Assembly: GCA_963573315.1 (NCBI GenBank)
Contig: OY752140.1
Coordinates: forward strand, 1,178,001 to 1,242,000
Length of the DNA stretch: 64,000 nucleotides
Direction of reading: 5' to 3'
Source of the DNA: Entomortierella parvispora
Lineage: Eukaryota > Mortierellomycota > Mortierellomycetes > Mortierellales > Mortierellaceae
Of the stretch, positions 55,500-64,000 are shown one piece after another (position 1 is the stretch's first letter; every line of letters begins with the position of its first letter). The position numbers were made by a program, and so were the translations under genes. The notes under the pieces are model-generated. The model did no database searches and was not told the origin of the DNA. It saw only the letters and a program-made list of their open reading frames with translations.

Positions 55500-56826
55500 T
55501 TAACCAGACGACGTGGAAGGTTGTTGACCACGCTCGAGATCTGAATGACTTTGGGTCAAGCTCTGATATTGACTTTGAGAAGGGGTCAGCAGGCCCTGAC
55601 GCTCGCTATTGGTATCATTCTCTGCCATGGACAACGGTGCGTAAAAGTCGGTTCTGTCTCGATAGAGGACATAATGCTGGGTCATGAAGACAAGATCAAA
55701 GAATATGCTCAAGAAGCCCAGACCAAACTTGACAGGATCGCCCGAGATTCCGGACCAGTCACCAGAGAGGGCACTGTCGAGGATCAATTGCGCAATGCTC
55801 AAAACACCTCCTGTGAAATCCAAGAGGATGTTGTGGATACTCCAACCCACGGTGGATTGGGCCTTAAAGTTGAGGTAAACTTGAGGACAATACTTGATAA
55901 AGCTGATGCTGAGCTTGATGTAACTGACAAAATAAAGAACATCGATCCAGTCGAGGCCGCCGCGATTCCACAAGACACGACTCACCAGGGCAAGGGAGAA
56001 GGCGAGCGCAGTAACGATGAAGCCCTTTGCAAATCCCGAGGTCTTCTGACCTACATCGCGCTAATTCGAAAAAGAACAAAAAAAAACAATTGTCAACAGG
56101 TCTATTCCAAATAAAGAAACCAAAAGAATGAAGGGTGGGAAGAACGCGTGGCGGAAATGGTGTAACAGAGCTCATCAGCATGGCTCGACTACGCACACGA
56201 ATGGCGTGCTTGGACTATTCCCACTGGTGCCTCCCCTTGTCCCCTCGCCCTTTGTTGTTTGCTCCCCTTCCTCTCTCCGCGTGTCCTTTGCACAATCGAA
56301 GCTCTCTCTCACTCACTCACTCACTCACTCACTCACCACCCTCTGTTTTTCCTTTTTTTTTTTTTTACCTTGTAAATAAGTGTCTGAAAAAAAGTAATTG
56401 AGGACAGGATGAGAGCATGTACTGCAAAAAAAACGTCATTTGCGCGGACCAGGTTCTCTTGACCGTCGTTTCGTCGCTTATACTCGTCTTGAATCTCGGA
56501 GCTGAAGAAGAATGCCAAGTTGAAGATCTGGACAGTGATTTAAAGAAGGCGATATGATGAGACAACAGTCTTTTCAGTCTCTCTACATGACTATTGAGAA
56601 ATGGGCTTTGTCAGCCTCTTACGGAATAACAAAGGAAACCAAGGACGTTCAGATGAATGAAATCCATGGACAAGCCTTGGACACTCTTGCGGTGCCAGTT
56701 GAGAATGACCTGGGGATAGAAGGAGGCGGACCAGGCGAGGAAGTAAGCCCAGCCGATCAGGTGGGACAGCGCAGAGCCGATGCCGCCGGTGCCCAGGGAG
56801 GGGTTGAGTATTTCAGGTGGGGTCAT
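55500..56826 (-). CDS. CTNS: Cystinosin (lysosomal/vacuolar cystine exporter), PQ-loop family
   Basis: Proton-coupled exporter of cystine from lysosome or vacuole (yeast Ers1, human CTNS). Exons 56623-56826, 56369-56527 and 55500-56060, phase 0, give 307 residues. Two PQ-loop motifs with their helices are visible: [20 protein letters not shown] followed by [15 protein letters not shown], and [19 protein letters not shown] followed by [20 protein letters not shown]. Seven helices fit the hydrophobicity. The cytosolic C-terminus ([20 protein letters not shown]) carries YQSL, a Yxx-hydrophobic sorting signal like the GYDQL of human CTNS. The long luminal N-domain of animal cystinosin is absent, as in Ers1. 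Intron 2 contains a (TCAC)n run. The likely start is MTPPEIL; an ATG further upstream would add only leader-like sequence. Confidence 0.92.
56307..56336. repeat. (TCAC)n microsatellite in cystinosin intron 2
   Basis: About seven tetranucleotide units on the plus strand (GTGA on the coding strand), close to the donor of the second intron. Confidence 0.85.
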
Positions 56827-57559
56827 AGTGTGTATGTGAATGTCTTTGGTGGGTATAGATGCAGCGAGAAGCAAGGCGAGTGATGGCAAGCCAAAGACAA
56901 AGAAAGAAGAGAGAAGAGAGGGGACAAAGGCCAGACGGAGGAAGAGACCGAGAAGAAGGATATATGAGAGAGAGAGGAAGAGGTTTGCCACCAACGAGGA
57001 GCCTTATGTCACAGACGCAGCCCATGCGATGATTACATGGCGACAATCATAGCTCCGCACAATTCCCATGCGAATTCCTTTTTTCTTTATACACGCACAT
57101 CCTGAGGGGGGCTACTTTACGGAAATCATCGGTTTTCTTAGCAGGATTTCAATATGGGGAGTGGTTACCAACCCGGTTGCCGAGATTTAGGGATTTTTTA
57201 GGGGTTTGTTAGGGTTTTTTAGGGTTTTGATTTTTTTGAGCCCAAATCCCATGTAAAGCTGTTTCTTAATCGCATGAGCTGTGTAGGTGACATAAGGACA
57301 CCCGCCACCAACCTGGTGGCACGTGACTTAAGTGTGTGCTGTTAAGGGGTCACACGTCTCTGGCGCTCACTCGACGCGCGCCCTTTTTCGGTTCCCTGGG
57401 AGACAGACTGGTGGAAATGAACGAAGAAGCAGAGGCGTCAGAGCACAAATAAACTCAGATAAAGCACCTTTGACTTTGGGATCCCATCATCTTCTCTTTC
57501 TTCATTCCATCCTCCTCCCCCTCTCCCCTCTCTCCTTCTCTCTCTCTTTTCATTCCACC
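56827..57559. promoter_or_regulatory. Divergent cystinosin/ER-DnaJ region with E-box and telomere-like motifs
   Basis: 733 bp between divergent starts. Purine-rich next to cystinosin (56,860-56,990). Contains TTAGGG-like repeats at 57,186-57,230, CACGTG at 57,320-57,325 (GCACGTGAC, 235 bp before the DnaJ ATG) and a CT-rich leader at 57,490-57,555. Confidence 0.6.
57186..57230. repeat. Degenerate interstitial telomere-like motif
   Basis: Four TTTAGGG/TTAGGG-like steps spaced by T runs (TTTAGGGATTTTTTAGGGG, GTTAGGG, TTTTAGGG). Fungal telomeres are commonly TTAGGG. The irregular spacing argues against a recent telomere insertion; it may simply be T-rich promoter DNA. Confidence 0.45.
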
Positions 57560-58820
57560 ATGCGTTGGAATCTGGCCCTGTTGATGATCCTGGCCATGCT
57601 GGCCCTGGCCCGCCAAGTTGCTGCATGGGAAGAAGGTAACCGCCATGGCCCACCCTTTCATATGCTTCCTTTCATGCCGCTGCCCCCTGATCACTGGACT
57701 GACCTTGACATTCCATCCTCTGACCCTATTTAGGCGACTTTGAGATCTTTGATCTCGTCGATGCCCTCGAGGCTGCCGAAGGCTCAGATGTCAACTTTTA
57801 CTCGTGGATGGGCGTGACACAAAAGGCAAAGCTGCCCGAGATTGAAAAGGCATTCCGCAAAAAGTCGCGTACCCTCCAGTAAGAGCCAACTGGACTTGTC
57901 CTTCCTCTCTTCTATCTTGTCCTCCTGCTTGATCTGCTGTACCTAACTCCATTTCCGTTTCTTTTTTGTTTTTTAATAACAGCCCTGACAAGAACAAGGG
58001 ACCCAAGGCTCAGGAAAAGTATGCTCGTCTCTCCAGCATCATCACCATCCTCAGAAACGACGCCAAACGTGAACGTTACAACTTCTTCCTCAAGAACGGT
58101 GTCCCCCGCTGGCGTGGATCCGCTTACTTGTACAGACGTCACCGTCCCGGCTTCAAGGCTGTGGTCGTCTTCTTGGTCGTCTTGGTCTCTGGATTCCAGT
58201 ACTTGGCTCGCTATGTCTCCTATATTCAGGAAAAGAAGAGAATGTCTGGCATGATTGAACAGTACAAGGAAATGTTGAGAGAAAAGCACCAAAAGATCTT
58301 GGAGGGTCCCATCACCGGTCGCCAACGTCGTTCTGGAGCAACGCCCGAGGCTGTTACCCCTCTGGAGGAAGGACCCATGTACGCCGTCAACCAGTACGGC
58401 GAGGAGATTGAATTGACATTGGACAACATTCAACCTCCCAAGGTGAAGGATGTAGTCATTGCTCGTTTGCCCTTCTGGACTGTCAAGGCCGTGCTGAAGG
58501 TCTGCCCCAAGGGAGTTCAGGAGAAGGTTTTTGCCCTGGATATCTTTGAAAGCATCCGTCCCCGCGATGAGGATGCCGAGGCCGATGCCAAAAAGAAGAT
58601 CCGCAAGGCCGAGCTGGCCAAGAAGAGAGCTGCCAAGAAGGCCGCTCAACAGAAGCAATCGTCGCCTGATGTCAGTGATGACGAGATCTTGTATTCTTCT
58701 GGAGACGATGAGGAAATGCTTGCCCAACGCGCAAAGGAGGAGGAGTTGGCTGCTGCCAGGAGACGCCGCCGCATGAAGGCCCCTGGCCAGGCTTCCCTCA
58801 AGGGAGGACGCCGTGGATAA
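57560..58820 (+). CDS. ER-membrane DnaJ protein, DNAJC1/ERdj1-like
   Basis: J-domain co-chaperone for the ER-lumen Hsp70 (BiP/Kar2). Exons 57560-57635, 57734-57878 and 57983-58820 give 352 residues. Signal peptide residues 1-22 (LALLMILAMLALARQVAAW). The J domain at about 44-110 has SDVNFYSWMGVTQKAKLPEI, FRKKSRTLHPDKNK with the catalytic HPD at 74-76 and YARLSSIITILRNDAKRERY. A membrane helix at about 132-152 (VVVFLVVLVSGFQYLARYV) follows, so the remainder is cytosolic: a helical stretch (EKKRMSGMIEQYKEMLREKH), ELTLDNIQPPKVKDVVIARL with an F-W-T block, and a Lys/Arg-rich end (RRRRRMKAPGQASLKGGRRG) like the ribosome-binding charged parts of ERdj1. No SANT domain is apparent. Highly codon-biased (Lys AAG, Leu CTC/TTG), suggesting good expression. 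Confidence 0.88.
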
Positions 58821-58908
58821 AGGGGGGTCATTATTCGTAAAATAAACTAAATTATTTACAGAAATGCAACTGTCTTTATTATTATCCTCAAAGCAACGAA
58901 GGGCATAT

Positions 58909-61812
58909 CTAGAACTCATCATTGGCTCTACGACGGCCACCAATGCCACCCTTGGTCATAGCCGCCTCATGATTCTTCAGCTCATTGGGGATGGTGGCAA
59001 GCGCGGACTTTGTCAACAGCTGCTTAAGATCGTAATACACATCGGTATCGTAGGTGGACAAGAAGGTGACCGCAACTCCAGACTTTCCTGCACGACCTGT
59101 ACGACCGATACGATGGGTGTAATCCTCAATGTTCTTGGCCATGTCAAAGTTGATGACCAAGGAGACATTTTGGACATCAATACCACGACCAGCGACATCT
59201 GTTGCGACGAGCACCTGACTGGCTCCGCTCTTGAGCTGCGACAAGGCCAACTCACGCTGCTCTTGCGATTTGCCTCCGTGCAAGGTAGTAGCTTTCAATC
59301 CACCACCTGAACTGTTGATCAACTTTGCAAGCATATCGCAACTCTTCTTTTGGTTGACAAAGACGATCATGGGCGCTGCAAATTCCTTGAGTAGCTCCAT
59401 CATCTTGTTCCTAAAAACGCAAAAGTGAAAAAAATTGAAAAAAGTCAAAGGGGAGACTCTAGGCTCTCAGCAGCAAAAACAAACACATAAAATACACATA
59501 CTTCTTCTTGTTCTCGTCCGTGATCATCTCCACCTTCTGATGGACAGTCTCCACGGCTTGACCAGCAGTACCAATGGTGACAACAGCAGGTCGTCTGAGG
59601 TAACGCTTTGCAAGTCTCTCCACAGCTGCTGGCATGGTGGCAGAGAACATGGTCGTCTGGCGGTACTTCTTGCCTGACTCCTCATCAATGGCCATCGTCA
59701 TCTTGGACGCATCCTCCGCCTCGTCCGAGTCTGGCTTCAAGTTGGACACGGGGAGGGCATCCAAAATGAAGTTGACGTCGGTTTCGAAACCCATATCAAT
59801 CATCCTATCGGCCTCATCCATGACAACATAGGTACACTGGTTCAAGACCAAGATACGTCTCTCCAGACAATCCTTGAGACGACCGGGGGTCGCAATAATA
59901 ATCTCGGCTCCGTTTCTCATGTTGAATGCCTGCTCCTCCATGGCGTGTCCTCCCACGATTGACACACAGTTGTAGCCAAGAGGTACTGCAAACTTGAGAG
60001 TCTCCTGCTCAATTTGTTGAGCCAACTCGCGGGTGGGGGCCAAAATCAAGGCATAGGGACCGTGGACCATATTTTGCTCGTTCAGCTTTGGCAACTCTGA
60101 AATGAACTGAAGCATGGGGATCAGGAAAGAGGCCGTCTTACCGGAACCAGTCTCTGCAATACCAATAATATCTCGGTTCTGCATTCCAATAGGAATAGCC
60201 TGTCTTTGAATAGCCGACGGCTCCTTGTATCCAACCTTTGCAATGACAGCAAGGACTTTGGGGTCGAGTCCAGATTCGCTCCAGTAACGAATGGGGTTAG
60301 GTATACTTCCACCTAGAACAGAAGAATATGAAGCTCAGTCTCAGATCCTTTTTACTCTAGAAACAGCAGAATAACGAATGTTTTTTTTTTTTCCCAAATG
60401 GCAATACCTTTGCAAGAGATACTGAAATCTTCCTTGAAAATACGCCAGTCGCGCTCTCTCATCTGGTCCAACGGCTTGTCTGTCCAGTGGCGATCTGCGT
60501 AGTTGATCTTTCGCTCCTTTCGTGCTGCGATATCTCCCAATTCACTAAGTGCATCGAGAGGTTATTCAGGGCGTTAGAACAGAGTAGACTTATACCACGT
60601 ATTATCCATGGAAAGTGTAGAAAAAAGACACATACCCTGCACGAGCCACTTCAGCATCCGATCGACGATTTGTGAGAAGCTTGTCATAGAACTGATCACG
60701 ACTTTTGTGGTCCTTGAGGTCAATTCCTGCAAAATGACCGCGGCCAAAGAGCTGGGCACTATGGCGGTGAGAGTAGATGGGGTTGAGGTCGCGCGAAGTA
60801 TCGTCATCAGCGTTCCAGTCAAATACAAATTTTTTGTCGTTTCGTTTGCGAATCTTGCGCTCCTTGTCCTCCAGTCCCATGTAATGTTTCTATAGTAGGA
60901 GCAAGACGAAAAGAATTAGGACTAGACTTTACAGGAAGTTGAAAACAGAGAAGTCGACACAAGGTCAGAATAAATCATCACCTTGACTGCCTCGATTTCT
61001 TTCTCTGCCAAGACAATGCCAGATGGCCCCTTTGATTCCTCACGCGAATCATTGCCGCCTCTTCCAGCTTTTGCCCGGTCCATGCGATCGCGAGCGTTGA
61101 TGCGACTGTCGTATCCGTATCTATTATTGTCGTGCACCTCTTGTCTAGCCTTGGCATCGAATTCCGCCCGTTGCTGACGTTCCTGTTCCTGGATCTTCCT
61201 TTGTGCCTCCACTTCTTTTGCACGTTTTTCCATTGCAATCTCTGCTCGCTGCTCCTTGGTCAGAAATTTTGGCTAGCATGGAGATGAGGTACAGATTGTA
61301 AGCAAACTGAAAGACGCCTGCTAGCATGACATTTAAATAAAAGGACCTCAAAGAAAGCAACGCACCTTTTCAAGGGCCAGTTTCTCTTGTTCTTTTTGCT
61401 TGATAAGCTCCTCGATGGAGATTGGTACTCTCCTCTGGGCAGGTGCAGGGCTCTGGTCGACATCCATGGCTGTGTCTTGGACACCGTCGGGTTTTGAGGA
61501 AGGCTCTGATCTATCCGCGGTCCTGTCGTCTCTTCGCGAGTCTCTAAAAGAATCCCTTCCATCCCGGTCGTCTCGGGAGTCTCTGCCGTAGCGGTAGTCG
61601 CGGTCGTTTCTGCTGTCTCTAGCATCGCGACCACCATCACGGCTGTCACGGTTGTCGCGATAGTCTCGGCCATTGCCTCTGTATCGGCCTGCGTCTCTGT
61701 CGCGGGTGCGGTTCCGGTCAGGACTCCTGCTTCTACTCCTGTCCCTGTATCCACCTCCGCCGGGAGGTCCTCCTCCTGGTCCACGTCTATAGTCGCTCTG
61801 TCTGCCGGACAT
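58909..61812 (-). CDS. PRP28: DEAD-box RNA helicase Prp28 (DDX23)
   Basis: Spliceosomal ATPase that releases U1 from the 5' splice site so that U6 can pair. Exons 61366-61812, 60982-61272, 60636-60889, 60408-60544, 59502-60312 and 58909-59410 give 813 residues. Residues 1-115 are RD/RS-rich ([20 protein letters not shown] and [19 protein letters not shown]). Before the helicase stand [20 protein letters not shown] and [20 protein letters not shown], diagnostic of this family. Helicase motifs: [20 protein letters not shown] (Q), AETGSGKT (I), PTRELAQQI (Ia), [14 protein letters not shown] (II), FSATMP (III), then [38 protein letters not shown] (V) and [13 protein letters not shown] (VI). The C-terminus [10 protein letters not shown] is usual for the family. 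It converges with the DnaJ gene (88 bp) and diverges from YSH1. Confidence 0.97.
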
Positions 61813-62206
61813 TGATGACTGGCTCGCTGGTGTGAGTGAGTGAGAGTGTGTGTATGTGCGTTGTGCGTGTACAAATGCCTGCGGATGGAGCAAATGAATG
61901 AATGAATGAATGAGTGGTCTTTGGGCACAGCAGTGTGAACAAGCAGATCATTGCGCAAAAGTACAAGCCACCCAAGACGGGCGAGTTCCCTTCCCTCTTA
62001 TGCTCTCCCCCGAACGCTCTTTTCTCTCCTTCACTCGTCTCTCCTCGCCCCAATCCATCTCTCTTCTCCCATCTGAATCGAGGATCGACAGCTGACCACA
62101 CATAGCAGACCGTAAACAGCCAGGAATCCAAAGCAGGAACATCACAACAGGAACTAATCGGCCTCATTCACCACAACCTACCCTACTGCGCTCAAGCGAA
62201 ATCTCA
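61813..62206. promoter_or_regulatory. Divergent PRP28/YSH1 promoter
   Basis: 394 bp. GTGAGTGAGTGAGAG at 61,832-61,846 and (AATG)n at 61,892-61,915, then a CT-rich leader (61,990-62,075) ahead of YSH1. No classical element recognised. Confidence 0.5.
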
Positions 62207-64000
62207 ATGTCATACAAGCGAAAGGCAGAGTTGCCCATCGGTGACAAGAATGATCTCATGGAGGTGACTCCCTTGGGGGCTGGAAGTGAGGTCGGACGGT
62301 CCTGCCACGTCCTCAAGTACAAGAACAAGACGGTTTTGGTACTTATACACTTCATGATTATCTTTGACTCTTTGAATAAAAATATCCGCGTTTTTCATGG
62401 CCAAATCATAACTGTTGCTATCATCATCCTGACCGTTTCATTATTCTCTTACAATGCCCATCAGCTGGATTGCGGTATCCACCCTGGTCAGAGCGGAATT
62501 TCTGGACTTCCCTTCTTTGATGAAGTTGACCCTGCAACGATCGACGTGCTCCTCATCACCCAGTAAGTTTTTGCCTAGTTAATACTGGACGCTTATCGAC
62601 CTGTGCAAGAATAAGGAGAAATGGAGAAAACCTAACCTGTTCGGTAAACAGTTTCCATTTGGACCATGCCGCTGGACTTCCTTATTTTACAGAGAGGGTA
62701 AGGAATCATGTGGATACAAACATCTTTGTCTTGATATAGAGCACAATTACTACAAGCCATTAACTAATAACCGCAATAACTCGATGTTTTAGACATCTTT
62801 CAAAGGTCGTATCTTCATGACACATCCTACAAAGGCTATTTTCAAATGGCTGTTGTCAGATTATGTCAAAGTCAGGTATGAGGATAGGATATTTTCTAGT
62901 AAGCTGGATGACAAGGATGGAAGAGAGAAACTAACTTGTTATCGCTCTCGCATTAGTAACGTCGGAGCAAATGAAATGTTGTACGATGAGGCCCAGTTAG
63001 CTGCCTGCTATGAAAAGATTGAAACTGTGGACTACCATCAAGAGATGAATGTGGACGGAATCAAATTTACAGGATACAATGCTGGGCACGTTCTTGGAGC
63101 CGCCATGTTCTTGATTGAGATCGCCGGTATCAAGGTATATATCTCGGGATGCAGTTTTGTACAGGGATTTTTGGTTAGCTCGACTTTTGACAATTTGACA
63201 GGAAACTAATGTCCTGCGTTGACAAATTAGATTCTGTACACTGGCGATTACTCTCGCGAAGAAGATCGGCATTTGATGGCAGCAGAAAAACCCGCTAATG
63301 TTCAAACCGATGTTCTGATTTGTGAATCGACCTATGGTGTCCAAAGTCACGAACCCCGAATCGACCGTGAACGTCGCTTCACCAACACCGTGCACGACAT
63401 TGTGCAGCGAGGAGGCAGATGTTTGTTGCCTGTCTTTGCATTGGGTCAGGCTCAGGAACTTTTGTTGATGCTGGATGAGTACTGGGCTGCACATCCAGAA
63501 CTGGAGTCGATTCCAGTCTACTATGCCTCTTCACTGGCCAAGAAGTGCATGACGGTGTACCAGACCTATATCAACATGATGAACGCCAAGATTCGCAAAC
63601 AGTTTGCAGTCTCCAACCCTTTTGTGTTCAAGCACATCTCACATCTCAAGAATATGGACATGTTTGACGACACTGGACCCTGCGTTATGATGGCCAGTCC
63701 AGGAATGCTCCAGAACGGTCTTTCACGCGAGCTATTCGAGCGCTGGTGCACAGACAAGAAAAACGGGCTGTTGATCACTGGATACTGTGTCGAGAACACA
63801 CTGGCGAAGGACGTGATGAACGAGCCCGAGGAAATTCAGACAATGAACGGATCTAGGTTGAAATTGCGCATGTCTGTGGACTATATTTCCTTCTCGGCCC
63901 ATGTGGACTATACTCAGAACAGTGCCTTTATCGATGAGGTCAAAGCCCCGTATTTGGTAAGAAAAGGGCGAATAAGCAGGACACTGACTTTGACATTGCC
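62207..64000 (+). CDS. YSH1: mRNA 3'-end processing endonuclease Ysh1/CPSF73, 3' part outside the window
   Basis: Metallo-beta-lactamase/beta-CASP nuclease that cuts pre-mRNA before polyadenylation. Exons 62207-62338, 62465-62562, 62652-62697, 62793-62875, 62957-63134 and 63231-63956 give the first 425 residues; a donor GTAAGA follows at 63,957 and the gene continues beyond the window. Zinc-binding motif 2 is HFHLDHAAG at residues 77-85. Other sites: [13 protein letters not shown] (His), [16 protein letters not shown] (Asp, split by an intron), [16 protein letters not shown], then the beta-CASP part [60 protein letters not shown] and the motif-B/C area [15 protein letters not shown]. All catalytic residues visible in the window are intact. 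Start ATG ([14 protein letters not shown]) follows a CT-rich leader. Confidence 0.96.

Noticed and set aside
57912-58949. 345-codon frame antisense to the ER DnaJ gene
   Set aside because: It spans the coding exon of a clearly conserved gene. Codon bias of the DnaJ gene (few stops on the opposite strand) explains it.

Overview
The window is nuclear DNA from a filamentous, early-diverging fungus, most likely Mortierellomycota (Mortierella sensu lato). The kingdom follows from many short GT-AG introns with CTAAC-like branch sites, a fungal gene set (Mnn1-type mannosyltransferase, Cbf1-like bHLH) and fungal-style F-box/LRR genes. The phylum is a softer inference: genes usually lost from Ascomycota model yeasts are present (HAUS4 augmin subunit, MFSD1, UVRAG, MED1, COP9 CSN2, cystinosin), with F-box/LRR paralogs and secreted carboxylesterases. 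No viral, bacterial or clearly transposon-encoded gene was found.

Layout. 0-4.5 kb: the edge of an unrecognised gene, then a 3.4 kb gene-poor stretch. 4.5-11.6 kb: a proline-rich protein of unknown function, then two MFSD1-like transporters made by a direct 2.66 kb tandem duplication whose breakpoints lie in the 3' ends of both flanking genes. 11.6-27.3 kb: HAUS4, CSN2, a kelch-repeat membrane protein, an Mnn1-like mannosyltransferase, a Cbf1-like bHLH factor and UVRAG/Vps38. 28-44 kb: an F-box/LRR gene, an HMG-box protein, MED1, a carboxylesterase with an N-terminal C-type-lectin-like region, PRP3 and a second F-box/LRR gene in opposite orientation. 44-50 kb: sulfite oxidase and a decayed second lectin-esterase. 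50-64 kb: a FAM192A/NIP30 homolog, SPC25, a CBS-domain protein, cystinosin, an ER DnaJ protein, the DEAD-box helicase PRP28 and the start of YSH1/CPSF73.

Most genes are single-copy housekeeping genes and do not form one pathway. Loose links are RNA processing (PRP3, PRP28, YSH1), mitosis (HAUS4, SPC25) and endolysosome function (MFSD1 pair, UVRAG, cystinosin). The Cbf1-like gene has a perfect CACGTG palindrome upstream, and several other genes, including sulfite oxidase, carry CACGTG about 180-240 bp before the ATG.

Exon borders were read by eye from splice consensus, reading frame and family similarity. They are predictions. The accessory features that best repay attention are the lectin-esterase pair (one apparently near-intact, one a pseudogene), the chimeric duplication junction, the dispersed tRNA-like repeat beside both F-box genes, and a cysteine cluster inserted in the HMG box.
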